Of a stretch of 64,000 nucleotides of DNA, positions 46,532-59,381 are shown piece after piece. Position 1 is the first letter of the stretch; each line of letters begins with the position of its first letter. The stretch lies in contig BDDD01000375.1 in NCBI GenBank assembly GCA_001972305.1, forward strand, positions 352,239 to 416,238, in the 5' to 3' direction. Source of the stretch: Cephalotus follicularis. Its lineage: Eukaryota > Streptophyta > Magnoliopsida > Oxalidales > Cephalotaceae. The notes under the pieces were generated by a model. It searched no databases, was not told the DNA's origin, and worked only from the letters and a program-made list of their open reading frames with translations. Both the position numbers and the translations under genes were made by a program.

Positions 46532-48253
46532 TTTTAAGGTTGTGATGATTTTAGGTCATAGGTGCTTATACGGTTCAATTTTAAAAATTTTCAATCCAAG
46601 GATTCCAAGCAAGGGAACAACCTCATCATCTATGTCCATAATCCATCACAACATGCCTAGGATTACTAATTGAACATCCAATTGAACCAAACACACAAAA
46701 TCAAGTCTTGAAGGCCACGGGTCAAGCATGCCAATATGATGGTGTCAGGACCCATTCCCGGTCTAACTATGGGACACGTGTCTTACCGGGGATGGCGCTT
46801 CTCTTGCCAACAACCCTCTCAAACTAAAACTGCCCGAGGAGAAAGCCTGGGCTGGGCGCGCAGCTAACAGGGCAACCGGAGCAGAGGATCCAACTCCTCT
46901 CCTGCTTGTGACCCCAGCGCTACTTAACCCAAGCTCCAAAACGCGCCGCATCACTTATGCCCGAGGAGAACACCCACGTGCTCCTCACAAGATCACTTAA
47001 CTTATCGCGCAAAAAGCCCGAGGAGATGGCCTAGGCTAAACGCGTAACAACATGCCCGAGGAGAGCACACACGTGCAACTCAAAATCATACTTAACCACC
47101 TGTAGACAAAGCATGCCCGGGGAGAGGGCCTGGGCTGGTGCGCAAAGACCCTAACACCCGAGGAGAGATGCACGCACGCCTCACGTGAAATATAACTCTA
47201 AGGTCTACACAGACCCCGGGACGCACCTTGTCCCCCGCTACCTTTCTCCCCTGGTCATCCCAAGAACACCACTAACAGCAAAACGCAAAGCATAACTTAA
47301 AACACTATTACTCAAAAACTTATAACTCATCCCTGGCCTTCTTCTAACAGCCTCCCCTGGCTTCGACCCGAGGACTCCTTCTCGGCGCCAAACTCCAAAG
47401 GCCCAACCTTACCCGGGGACAACCTACCTCCATGAGTAACACTCTATAAACTTAAAACATCCACCTTAGCCATAAACTACTCTCCCCCGCTAAGCTCATC
47501 TCCGTTATACTAGCCCGAGGACTCTCTAGCTCCCCTGCCAGACCTGGGAACACAAAACTCAATATCCATGAAATCACAAGATAAACAAATCTACCAACTC
47601 AAAACATCCATAAAGTTTCTTGAAAGTACAAAATCATTACATATTGATCCCTGGCATATCATACACTACCTCCTCTGACAGGCAAAAGAATATCATATCT
47701 TATACAAAGAAAAGCTCTCGGCTACTCAACTACAAAAGAAGGGTAAAGGAGCCCAAAGAATGCCCAATGCTATGCAATGCTAAATGCCCGAGCTGACGTT
47801 CCATGATGCTTAGCTCAAAACTACCTTGCTTAGCTATCTACTGCTGAGTTGGAGGGTCTCCTCCGACTGGCTGGTCTGCAAAACAATCTGTGAGGGGATT
47901 AGTTCAACTGACTAAGTGAATGAGAACAAAACATCCTCTGGTACATTCTTTAAAATGAATGTGCTGAAAGAAAACTTACCATGAGCATGAATAACTATCC
48001 CAACTGGGGAAAAGACTGTAAACAAAACATATGTCATGGCATACAATAAAGAAACGGTCAAAGTACTTGAAAAACATACTTTTCTCTCTGCTTAGCTGAT
48101 TCTAGAATGTTCATGAAAGCTGAGATAACTTAAGAATACAACTGATTAAAAGAAAGAGATCTGATAAAGGAGTTGGGGTCCTTCTCGGCTAAAAACCCGA
48201 GGAGAACAACTAAGCTGGGAACTGGCTTTTCTTTGCTATGCTTGCTTTGCTGT

Positions 48254-48343
48254 TTACATAATATAGTTGCCAACTTATAGTGGCCTGAGCTGAGCTGGTT
48301 ACATAATATAGTTGCCAACTTATAGTGGCCTGAGCTGATCTAG
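48254..48343. repeat. 45-bp direct duplication
   Basis: The block TTACATAATATAGTTGCCAA plus its following 20 bases starts at 48254 and again at 48299, almost unchanged. Confidence 0.85.
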
Positions 48344-48433
48344 GCCGAAGCCTGCTTGGCAGTATCTGCCGAGAACCCATGGTTCTCCTCTGTGCTTGCT
48401 ATTTCTTTGTTTTACTTACTTATCTGAGCTGAT

Positions 48434-48511
48434 GGCATGACTGCCGAGGACAAAGTCCTCCTTTAAACTGAAGGCATGACTGCCGAGGACAAAGTCCTCC
48501 TCTAGAAGACT
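48434..48511. repeat. 39-bp direct duplication
   Basis: GGCATGACTGCCGAGGACAA starts at 48434 and at 48473, each time followed by AGTCCTCCT. Confidence 0.85.
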
Positions 48512-48564
48512 TACTGAAAGGCTCTAATCTCTATTTTGGCAACTTAGCTCTGTTGTATTCAAAC

Positions 48565-51085
48565 TGTAACACCCTCGATGGTGGGAGCCCTTATAGGTCA
48601 TAATACCAAACAGAAACATAACGGAAATCTAAACAAAAGACTGATACGAAACGGATGTGGTGGTCTGAAAGCATATCTTATAATAAACTGACATAAAACA
48701 GAGTCTGAAAATTTAACCAATCATAAATAAAACGAATCATAATCCGATATCCAAATACTGAAATCATAACCGAAACAAAACCAAAATCTGAAAATGTTTT
48801 TACTGAAAACTAATCTGATCCTACTGGAAAACACAAGGACCAACTCCTAGCTGATACTCTGACAAGTGGGTAACTCTCATCACACGTTTCCCCCATCCTT
48901 CTGAAAACCTGCCGCATGGAAACAAAAACGCGGCTGAGCAAACCTCAGTACGGATAAGGAATTAAAACGATAAACGGTAAACAAAATATCTTGAACTTAA
49001 AACATTGTAAATATTCTTTAAAATGTAAAGCAGGATATTTAAAAATGAGCAGTTATAAAATCATCATAACTTTACGAAAAGCAGAATATCATAATTCAAA
49101 ACATTATCTGATTTCATAATTCCATAACAGAGAATTTCTGACAGACATACATATATAGGTGCAACATGCTCTGACGGAAAAGTCGTGTATGGCACTACAC
49201 AAACAATCCCAAATACTAAATTTCTGAATTTCTGAATTCTGACAATAACTAGAGTATACTCATACGCCTCAAAAGGATCCATATCCTACCCTCATGATAC
49301 ATATTTAAAAGAGACGCCGTAGACCGATCACACCGCCATGGTAGGTGTCATGTCCTCCGTGCCAAAGAACATGCCTATGATACCTCATAGGTAGGGTTTT
49401 TCTCTGTATGTTATTATGCTAAAAACATTGTTTTAATCTAAACAATTTTAACAATTTTCTAAACAATTTCTGATCTTATCTGAAAATAAAATCTTAACTG
49501 TATCTGAAGTTAACATACTCCGAAAGTGGAAGCCATGTTAATTTTTTTGATAGTGAAAAACACGCATATCAAAACCAATATCCGATGTAACAATACTAAA
49601 GTTCATTCAATAAAATTATTATCAGAATGAGAATATCCGTATCAATAGAAATATATTTCGAATAAAACCAGGAACATATTGATAATTACATAAATCCATT
49701 CAAAATGATAAGATCAGTAAAATTGACTTTATTTAATTTTAACCGAAGGAATATCCAAGAATCGAAGAATCCGTACCTTAGCTGATCGAAAAATCTAAAC
49801 AAACACGAATACCAGACAAAAGTATCCTAGAGTGTCCTAAACTTCACCACGAACGATATAAAGACCTAAACATACGAGTCCAAACATCACATAACATAAA
49901 AAGTAGCAAACATCAAAACTGCCATAAAGCGTCGACAGTTTGTTCTTAGGCGTCGACGGTTTAATCGCACAAAAGGACAAAGCGTCGAGCAAAGAGTCGA
50001 CTGACCAAAGCACAAAACAGCACAAAGCGGCGACGCTCAAATACTAAGCGTCGACGGTTTGCGTCAGACACAGAATACCAATGCAGAAAACAGTTTCAAT
50101 TTCATGAACAATTCGGATTTTTCATATTCAGAAGTTATAATAGCAATAACCAAACTTAAAAACATGTCATATGAGTCTGTAATTATCAGTATGGTGATTA
50201 TAAACACGAAATCATGAAAATAACAAGTTTAGCATAGTGTGTTCATGTCAAAATATGGTTTTAAAATAGTTTACAAAATCATGAACTATAATCTGATTTT
50301 CTTGTTAGCCAGAGTATAAACCAGTAACATATACATATCTATAGCGTAACTTATTTGATCAAAACATCAGTAAAACAAATTATGTGCCTAAATTTCATAT
50401 ATGAACAAATTTAGAACAACAGAAAATCAGTTTCAACAGGCCTCTTAAAACATACTCACGATTAATTTCTAGCATGTTTCAATACGAATTAATGAGCGTT
50501 ATAGAAACTACGTACTACAAGCTAAAAAATTCGTTTAGAAATTACCTTCAAAAGACGTCAAAATCAGTGTAGAAAATGGCTTGCAAAGTTGCTGTTCGTT
50601 TGTAGAAATATGCAGATATGGGTTTTCTTTCAAATTGGCACTTAGATTTTTAAAACCAGAAAAACAAGTAAAAATAATGGTAAATCGTGCATCTAATGAG
50701 TTTTCCTTTCTTGCAGATTCGGCTTCAAACAAAGAACGAAAATCAGATCAACAAAAATGGCAAAAACCTCTCTTTCCTTAAACATGTCACCATCCAAACT
50801 GGTAAGGAAAACCGACTAAAGCGTCGACTGTTTACTTAAAGCGTCGATGGTTAAGCACTTAAATACAAATCGCGTCGAAGTCACACGTTTAGGCGTCGAC
50901 GTGCCACACAACAGCCAAAGCGTCGACGGTTCTAATGAGAGCGTCAACGCTTTGTGCCCAGAAAACAAAAATAAAATAAACTCAAGCAAAAATCAAAAGG
51001 TCCACAAACCATAGCATAAATCAAAAAGGATATCATCCCAACAATTAAACATATAAACATGTTAACATAGAAACGGGATATTACA
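48565..51085 (-). mobile_element. solo LTR of a gypsy-type element
   Basis: 2,521 bp with TGTAACACCC ... GGGATATTACA ends on the + strand, flanked by an exact CAAAC duplication (48560-48564 and 51086-51090). No primer site, polypurine tract or coding sequence lies inside. The sense strand is probably -, since other chromovirus LTRs here start TGTAAT and end GTGTGACA or similar. It is left over after recombination between two LTRs. Confidence 0.88.
49926..50955. repeat. two GCGTCGACGG/GCGTCGACGC palindrome clusters in the solo LTR
   Basis: One cluster lies at 49926-50060 and the other at 50820-50955. Seen from the sense LTR start these are about +1030 to +1160 and +130 to +265, nearly the same two places as in the chromovirus LTR at 52193. 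Confidence 0.75.
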
Positions 51086-51330
51086 CAAACCCTAAACACC
51101 ATCATAGACAATAGTGTAAAGGAGATCCAGGTAGGACCTGGGGACATTCTCGCTCAGCTTCCCATCATAGACAATAGTAAACCGAGGAGGTTGGAGCTAT
51201 GTATATAGTGCTCGGCTGCACTCAAACCCTAAACACCATCATAGACAATAGCGTAAAGGAGATCCAGGTAGGACCTGGGGGCAGACTCGCTCGACTTCCC
51301 ATCATAGACAATAGTAGGCCGAGGATTGGG
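51086..51330. repeat. 137-bp direct duplication
   Basis: CAAACCCTAAACACCATCAT starts at 51086 and 51223. Each unit also contains CATCATAGACAATAG twice. The second unit diverges towards 51330. The solo LTR was inserted exactly at the start of the first unit. Confidence 0.85.
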
Positions 51331-51755
51331 GTTGAGCACGTACGCGTTACCTTCACTGGAAAGTGACTAATTCACTTTGAAGAAACTTGAGCTTTAGTGC
51401 TCGGAAACTCTCTTTCTCTCTCTTCTGTCAAGGAAAACATACAAAGCGCTAGGGAAGCAAATTCCCATTAGAAAGCTCTCACTGTACTGGAAATTGAAAA
51501 CTGAAAGAGTTATCAAGAACATCATGAAACAACTAGAAATATAGAAAGGGTGTCCCACTCACAGTTCTTGCTACTTCCTTGGACACTAACGTCTCTTGTT
51601 TTCTGCTACGCTCTTCCTCTGGCTTGACTGCTTCCTTGGACACTAACATCTCTTTCAATTTCAATATCAATCTCTATGCAAATCCATTCAGTCAATCTCA
51701 ATCAACGCATTAATATACTTAGCTAGCAAGCTAACCAATGTCTTTGATACCATTC
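51331..51755 (-). other. leader of a - strand LTR element
   Basis: Non-coding. A primer site, TGGTATCAAAGA on the - strand (51741-51752), lies 3 nt from the LTR that begins at 51756. The interior of that element therefore extended leftwards, through 51086 and below. Confidence 0.6.
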
Positions 51756-52192
51756 TGTAACATCCCGCGCCCGCAGGGCAGACACGTGACATTACTCATA
51801 ATCCAATACACAATACAATGGTCAGGACTACCAATATAAAAATACGAAAAAACTTAAAAATTTACAATACATATCATTAAACGGAAGATACAATACAACA
51901 ATCCATCCATACAGTACAATACCATACAATACAATCCTTTACAATACCAATCTTTTACAATACACTTATCAACTCTTCAATACAGTACTATAATGAACTC
52001 TGTCAGATCCAGACGAACCCCTCGGTCGATGGAATCTTCAATCCTTTGGTCCGTTGCTACCCGCTGCCCTACCTATGCTGCACACAAAGGTACAACACAG
52101 CCCCACCCCGAAGGATGGGGTTAGCCACACTGGCTAAGCAGAAACCTCATGCAGCATGTATGCATGTACAATGTGATATATCGATGATAATC

Positions 52193-54662
52193 TGTAATAA
52201 CCACAATTTCAATTCGTGTATTTTGTACCCAATGATGAATAAAATATACTTTTTGAGATGTTATGTTGGTTACCTTTTCAAATAGAACGAAGTTGGAATA
52301 AAATTCTTAGATGGAAAACTAAAGAAATAATTTCTGGTGCCAAACCGCCGATGCCTAACTCCTTACCGTCGATGCTTTAAGCCCTGACACGTGTACAAAC
52401 GCGCAGTTGAAGGCTGGGTTATGACGCACAAACCGCCAACGCCAGAGAGAAAACCGTCGACGCTTTGCGCGGTGTCAGGAATGTGATACACGCCTGTTAG
52501 AACAGAGCAGTGGAGCCAAATGGATTCCATGTGAGCTAAGTGACCTGTAAACGTGTCAATGCACACCAGAAGCCTTCACCAGCTGGGTAACATGCAAGGA
52601 TAGGGCCTTGCATGTGACCTAAAAGCCTGCAACCTGCAACCTGCCAGAAAACAAAGAAAAGAACAAAAGGAAGAGTGCATGCATGAGGGAGAGAGAATGT
52701 GCAATGAAGGAAGGGGGAAACTGACGAAGTTAAGACACCAGTTGAGCCTTATATCAACTGTGTGAGATTAGATGTGAGTGTTAGAAAACACTGAGGTTAG
52801 AGGAGAACTTGTTGGAGAATTGTTGGAGCTTGCATTGAGGATTGGAGTGTTCAAGAGATTTGGAAGCTTTGATCTTTTTCCTGGTAAGTACCTAATCCGA
52901 ATCCGTTGTCATGGTTATTAGGATGATAATTAAGTTACTGAATCTAAGCATAATAACCACTGTCAACCAGGTTTAAGAGTTAACATGTTGAATCGAGATA
53001 GGAATGATAAATGGTTCTATGAATTGAAACTAAGAACTAATAGTGATAAGCTATGGTTCAAGTTATAGGTTGTTACCATGATTAGATAACAGAATAAACT
53101 TACTGACATCAATATATAAACCTATAACATGCAATTGTTCAGGCTAATTTCTGCTGAGATTGAGAGTTTGAGTTGTTGAAGAGCATTGGGCTTTAAAGAG
53201 AGAGGTCAATCCAATTTGACTCCGGGATAGCAATTGAGGTAGGGGTTTTGACATGTTTTTGAACATATAACATGTATAATGTGTAGTGATGGTTAATACT
53301 TGATTGCATGTTAAAATGGACTGAGATTGAGTTGAATTTATGCATCCCCTGTTTTGATATTGCTCCTGGAATTCGTAAGAACGCCAGAAGCGCCGACGCT
53401 TAAGTTAAGACCGTCGACGGTTTGGTGTGGAAAACGCTTGTTAAGGCTTAGAATGTCAACGCTTAAGCTTTGATCATGTGTGTAGTGTCAACGCTTAGTC
53501 AAGAAGCGTCGATGCTTACAAAGAAACTGTCAGCACTTTAGAACAGTAAATGTAGAAATGTTCAGATTGATTGATTGACTTGATTGTGGTTGCAAATATC
53601 CTTGATCTGCTATATTGTAACTATTATTACTGTTATTTAATGAAATTACTACTGTTATATATTCAAGGATTTTACCAACCTAATGCTTTAAGCATAAATA
53701 ATGATTTTCTTAACAACGGATTTCATACAGAAAATCTCATTGGTACACAAACTGTTATTTTCCTCTTATAGAGGCACTGTTACTGTTTAGTTCTCCAAAG
53801 AGAACCACTGACTGAACTGTGATGTTTTCTAAAAAATGAAAACTACAGTTATATTGCATATTATAGATATATGTAATATTGCCACCGAATTGATTGTATT
53901 GATTTTCTATGCTATTGTCGTTAGTCGAGTGATAGGAGACATCACTGGCTACGGAGGTGGTCCTATGTGCCAGGAGTTGGCTAGAGTATCCACCCAAACT
54001 GTCTGCAATGCAGATCTTGATTGATAAACTGTCCGCTAATGCCGGTAGTAACTGACCTGATGTATGAAGGGTGATAGATAGGTGGTGCACAGTTGGTGCT
54101 AGAAGTTAGCGACATGTGACACTCAAACCACTGTACTGATTGAGTGTACCCTTGTGCGGTATTCTTGCATTGTATTGTCTCTGGCCACTTGGCATGCTTG
54201 CGTATATATTGGAATACTATATATATGTTATTTTTTTTAAACTGTCATGCATATTTACATTTATAGATTCAATTATCATGCATTATTCCCTACTTAGCCA
54301 AGTGAGGACAACGGCTAACCCCCTACAATTTCAGATTAAGCAAGGGCGTTCGGAAGGTGCCGCTGAAGCTTTTGGAGAGCTTCTTTTCTGCTTAATGTTG
54401 TTACCTTTATGTCGTTTTGTATTTGTAATGAACGGTTCACACTCCGTGTTGTTGTTTTACTTTCCTTATGTAAAAGGATAATTGTTGGATTGTACGAGCA
54501 CGTAGTATGGGCTGCGTGCGGATGACTTTTATTTTATAATTTGGTTTTTGGAATGCTTCCGCTTATATATTTGAATTGTTATTGGAATGCTGGATTATTT
54601 ACTTAATTCTGATATCACCATATATGCTTGTCTCAAATGTAATGGAATAACGGGGTGTGACA
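52193..54662 (+). repeat. 5' LTR of the + strand chromovirus
   Basis: Palindromes of the GCGTCGACGC type lie at about 52346-52460 and 53390-53540. A strong splice-donor-like CTG|GTAAGTA is at 52883/52884. A 12-15-bp block present in the partner LTR near 61270 is missing here near 54060. Confidence 0.95.
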
Positions 54663-54666
54663 GGCA

Positions 54667-54678
54667 TGGTATCAGAGC
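54667..54678 (+). other. primer-binding site of the + strand chromovirus
   Basis: TGGTATCAGAGC lies 4 nt after the LTR end and matches initiator tRNA-Met. Confidence 0.94.
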
Positions 54679-54767
54679 ATATTCCATATATGCTAACTGG
54701 GATAAGTTTCTCAGAAAATTAAGTGGATTGTTTCCTAATGATTATGTCATTCCATATAGGAAACCGA

Positions 54768-55860
54768 ATGGACCTACGAAGAGGTAGAAGAGTAAGGCGT
54801 AGAACCGCCGAATTAGTCAATGCACCGCCAGTGCACGAACATGATCCGCTAGTGAATGAGGGAGTGAATGTTCCTCCAGTACAAGACGAGAGGAGTAATT
54901 TTGACCGCATGCCTGATCTCTTCCAGCAGCAGATGCTAGCTAATGTGGCAAACATGGAACAGATTCGGCAAATGTACGAGGCTAACCGGGCCTATCATCG
55001 GGCTCCTGCAGCTTGTCATACTGGTGGATTTGGCCGAGATCTGGAGCGGTTCATGAGACAGAATCCTCCGACATTCAATGGTGAGATGAATGCTACTGTG
55101 GCCGAGCAGTGGATTAAAGATTTGGAGAAAATATTTGCTGCCCTGGAATGTACTGATGAGCAGAAACTCAACTTTGCTGTATACCGCTTGTGGGGCGAGG
55201 CTACCTATTGGTGGGAAAGGACTGAAGCAAAGTGGGAATCTCTTAGACTTGACAGGACTTGGGACAGATTTCAGTCTGAGTTCCTTGAAACTTATGTGCC
55301 ACAGATAGAACGTGACCGGAGGGAGACCGAACTGATGGAGTTACGTCAAGGGGATATGACGGTAGCTCAGTACCAGTCTAGATTTATGGAGCTGGCAAGA
55401 CATACACCTTATCTTGTGGAGGGTGAATCGTGAATGATATGAAGGTTCCTAAAAGGCCTTCGACCTGACATCAGATCTAAACTGTTAATGTTGCAGCTAA
55501 CCTCTTATGTAGATATTGTTGAGAGGGAACTGATTCTGGAAGCAGATGCGAATGAAAGGAGAGCAGAGTGGTCTCGTACTAATCAATCGAGGGCCGCACA
55601 ATCACATGGGCATGGGAGTAATAATCCTACTAAGTCAACAAAGTCTGACAACAAAGGTCAATGAGGTTCTCGACGTAGAAATTCACGATCAAGGACTCCT
55701 AACCGAAGCGGTCAGCAAAATTAGGGAGGATGTACTTTTTGTGGTCGCCAGAACCATGATGAGACTGAGTGCTGGAAAAAGATGGGGAAATGCTTGAGGT
55801 GTGGTTCACAAGAACATATGCTGAACAGTTGTCCTATGATGAGGTATCAGGCACGCGGCC
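54768..55860 (+). pseudogene. gypsy gag, with stops
   Basis: The likely start is the Met of MDLRRGRRVRRRTAE at 54768, since an upstream in-frame Met lies in the leader. The gag domain has AEQWIKDLEKIFAALEC, WGEATYWWER and RFQSEFLETYVP. The end of gag has GLRPDIRSKL and two zinc knuckles, [14 protein letters not shown] and [14 protein letters not shown]. Stops are at 55431-55433, 55440-55442, 55662-55664 and 55722-55724, all in the same frame. At least some replace codons for Arg, as C-to-T change would do. Confidence 0.93.
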
Positions 55861-56400
55861 AACAAGGAAGTGCTGGTGCAAATGGTAGTGTTGTGGCTGC
55901 TCAACCACGGAAGGATACCGGGAAAGGGATTGTGAAAGGTAGGGTCTACACCTTATCTAAAGATGATGTGCCAGAATCTACTACTGTTGTGGGAGGTACC
56001 ATTCTTATATCTGGCATACTAGCCCATGTATTGATTGACCCTGGTGCGACCCATTCATTCATTGCATCTGAATTTGCTTGCAATTTGCATGGTATTACTT
56101 CTAGATTACCTTATGTATTGGAGGTGAGTACTCCTGCGTGTACTTGTCTTCTATCTGACACTATAATGAAAGATTGTGAGATCATGGTAGACGGGATTCA
56201 GTTATCTGCTGACTTGATAGTGTTACCTATCCGGGATTTCGATATAATCTTGCGAATGGACTGGTTGTATGCTCATCATGCTTGTGTGGATTGCTATAAC
56301 AAGATGATGACCTTTTACCTTCAAGATGGGACTGAGTGCAAGTTTATCGGAGAGAAGAATGTTTCTGCCCCGATCATTTCACATACTAGAGCACAGAAAT
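55861..56400 (+). pseudogene. gypsy protease with altered active site
   Basis: [11 protein letters not shown] leads to [16 protein letters not shown]. The active site reads DPG where retropepsins have DSG or DTG, so it is probably inactive. [19 protein letters not shown] follows, with Arg in place of the usual Gly in ILGMDWL. The frame itself is open. Confidence 0.88.
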
Positions 56401-57349
56401 ATCTCAAGCAAGGATGTGAAGGTTATGTGGCGTATGTGATTGATCATACGAAAGGTACGCCTAGTATTGAACAAGTGCCTATTGTATGTGAATTTCCTGA
56501 TGTATTTCCAGATGAACTCACTTCGTTGCCACTGGAGAGAGATATAGAGTTCAGCATTGAACTGTTGCCAGGGACTGCTCCTATATCTAAAGCTCCGTAC
56601 CGAATGGCTCCTGCCGAACTGAAGGAGTTGAAGATTCAATTACAGGATTACCTTGATAAGGGCTTTATCAGACTGAGTGTATCACCTTGGGGAGCACCGG
56701 TTCTGTTTGTGAAAAAGAAGGATGGATCAATGCGACTATGCATTGATTACAGGCTGCTAAATCAGGTAATGGTGAAGAACAAGTATCCTCCGCCACATAT
56801 TGAGGAGTTGTTCGACCAATTGCAAGGCTCTACTGTATTCTCCAAACTTGACCTGAGAACAGGTTATCATCAGTTGAGGATCAGAGAAGGTGACGTGGAG
56901 AAGACCACATTTCAGACCAGATATTGGCATTAAGAATTTCTGATACTGCCGTTTGGTTTGACAAATGCTCCTGCAGCCTTTATGTGTCTGATGAACAAAG
57001 TGTTCCAGCCCTATCTTGACCAGTTTGTCGCTATATTTCTAGACGACATCCTGATTTATTCAAGAGCATTGAGGAACACATGCAGCATTTGAGAATTGTA
57101 CTGCAGACACTACGAAAGGAACAGCTATACGCCAAATTTAGTAAGTGCGAATTTTGGCTGGATCATATGACTTTCCTAGGTCACATAGTGTCGAGTGAAG
57201 GATTGTTGGTGGATCCTTTGAAGATAGAAAGTATTGTTGATTGGCCCCAACCGAGAAATGTTACTGAGGTTTGTAGTTTCTTGGGATTGGCCGGCTACTA
57301 CCGAAGATTCATCAAAGGATTTTTGAAGCTTGCCACACCGTTGACATAG
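56401..57349 (+). pseudogene. gypsy reverse transcriptase, broken
   Basis: The series is [54 protein letters not shown], then a stop at 56931-56933. [17 protein letters not shown] and the catalytic FLDDILIYS follow in the same frame. A frameshift near 57066 moves to the frame with [11 protein letters not shown] and [16 protein letters not shown] stop at 57347-57349 precedes RNase H. Confidence 0.94.
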
Positions 57350-57815
57350 TTGACTCAGAAGAAGTCAAGTTTTGTGTGGGATGATTCCTGTGAGGAAAGT
57401 TTCCAAGAGTTGAAGAGTCGGTTGATTTCGGCTCCAGTGTTGGCATTACCGGAAGGCAATGAGGGTTTCACTGTCTATACTGATGCCTCTGGGAAAGGAT
57501 TGGGATGCGTTCTTATGCAACGTGGCAGGGTGATTGCATACGCATCGAGGAAGTTAAAACCATACGAAGAAAACTATCCCGTACACGATCTTGAGTTGAC
57601 AGCCATAGTGTTTGCTTTGCAGAAATGGAGGCACTACCTCTGTGGTGCTCAATTTGAGATCTTTACTGACCATAAAAGTTTAAAGTATTTGTTTTCCAAG
57701 AAGGAGCTCAACATGAGACAGAGGCGATGGGTGGAATTATTTAAGGATTACAACTGCAACATTCAATACCACCCCGGGAAGGCGAATGTAGTAACGGATG
57801 TGCTGAGTCGCAAGG
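57350..57815 (+). pseudogene. gypsy RNase H
   Basis: [38 protein letters not shown] and [12 protein letters not shown] carry the acidic residues, and [16 protein letters not shown] closes the domain. The frame is open through this domain and into the integrase N-terminus. Confidence 0.94.
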
Positions 57816-58830
57816 GTATGATTGCTGGAGCAATGGTTTCACAGTGGAAGCTATTGGAGGAATTTCAGAGATGGAATCCGTTCATGGTTTCCCGTGGAGT
57901 TATTGTGGCAAATCTGAGAGCACAACCGAAACTTCTGGAGCGAATTCTGACTGCTCAGTACAGTGATTCTGAACTATGGAGCATTCATGAGAACTTAGAC
58001 ACTGATTCTGAATTCTCCATTCATACTGATGGCACACTGAGGTTCCGAGGAAGGATATGTGTTCCAGATGATGAGGGCATCAAGAATGAGCTACTGCAAC
58101 AAGCTCACAAGTCAAAATACAGTGTTCACCCGGGAAGTTCCAAGATGTGGCACGACCTGAAAAGAGACTAGTGGTGGAGTGGTATGAAAAGAGAGATTGC
58201 TGAATATGTAGCAAGATGTTTGACCTGCCAAAGAGTGAAGGCTGAACATCAGAAACCTACGGGACTGCTACAATCGCTACCAATGTTTGAGTGGAAATGG
58301 GAGCATGTGACCATGGACTTCGTGCCAGCATTACCGAGGTCACGAAATCAACATGAAGCAGTGTGGGTAGTAGTGGACAGACTTAATAAGTTTGCTCACT
58401 TTCTTCCAATGAACATGACATATTCTATCGAGAAGCTTGCTCGATTGTATATCCGGGAGATAGTGAGATTACATGGGGTGCCGGTCAGTATTGTTTGTGA
58501 CCGAGATGCTAGATTCACTTCAAGGTTCTGGAAGAAGTTCCAATCAGCAATGGGAAGAACCTTGAACTTTAGCACTGCATTCCACCCACAGACTGACGGA
58601 CAGTCCGAGCGTACTATTCAGACTCTGGAGGATATGCTACGGGCTCTCATGATTGATTTTGCTGGGAGTTGGGAGGATCATCTAGCACTGTTTGAGTTCT
58701 CCTACAACAACAGTTTTCACACGAGCATTGGAATGGCTCCCTATGAAGCCTTGTATGGGAGAAAGTGCAGATCGCCTATTTTCTGGGACGAGGTAGGTGA
58801 GAGACAAGTACTGGGACCGGACATGGTACA
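57816..58830 (+). pseudogene. gypsy integrase
   Basis: The zinc-binding region has [14 protein letters not shown] before, and CLTCQRVKAEH after, a stop at 58169-58171. The core has MDFVPALPRS, CDRDARFTSRFWKK and [18 protein letters not shown], so all three acidic residues are present. The later part reads [20 protein letters not shown]. Confidence 0.94.
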
Positions 58831-59356
58831 AGAGACGACCGATAAAGTGGAAATAATAAAGAAGAGACTGCTAGCTGTACAAAGTCGGCAGAAGAGTTAC
58901 GCCGATAGCAAGAGGAAAAAGCTAGAATTCAAGAAGGGGGATCATGTTTTCCTTAAGATCTCACCTTCGAAAGGGATACACCGTTTTGGCCTCAAGGGGA
59001 AGTTGGCTTCAAGGTATATTGGACCTTATGAAATACTGGAAAGAGTGGGGGATGTGGCATATCAGATTGCACTACCGCCTAGTTTGTCGGATGTGCATAA
59101 CGTATTTCATGTCTCCATGTTATGGAAATACGTGCCCGACCCATCTCATATATTGAGCTACGACCCTGAATTCATTAGTCCTAGATTGTCTTATGAAGAA
59201 AGACCGATGAGGATAGTGGATCGAATGGATAAGGTGCTAAGGAACAAGACCATTCCTGTGGTAAAAGTACTGTAGCGTTTTCACGGAGCAGAGGAAGCTA
59301 CGTGGGAGTGTGAGGACGAAATGATGGAGACATTTCCCCACTTGTTCGGGATGTAA
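58831..59356 (+). pseudogene. integrase C-terminus and chromodomain-like end
   Basis: SRQKSYADSKRKKLEFKKGDHVFLKI, ASRYIGPYEILERVG and DVHNVFHVSMLWKYVPDPSH precede the end segment MRIVDRMDKVLRNKTIPVVKVL. A stop at 59273-59275 cuts it before FHGAEEATWECEDEM, and the frame closes at 59356. The layout parallels the chromovirus at 18843-28717. Confidence 0.9.
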
Positions 59357-59381
59357 GGGCTAAATTCAAGGACGAATTTTC

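Larger units (their letters stand above)
46743..48564. other. non-coding element sequence rich in CCCGAGGAG motifs
   Basis: Starts TGTCAGGACCC, a possible LTR end. From 46820 to 47240 there are many ATGCCCGAGGAGA-type motifs, the complement of TCTCCTCGGGCAT seen in other LTRs of the window. Small direct duplications follow. No protein frame is found. It may be interior or LTR of a non-autonomous element, and its family is not determined. Confidence 0.45.
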
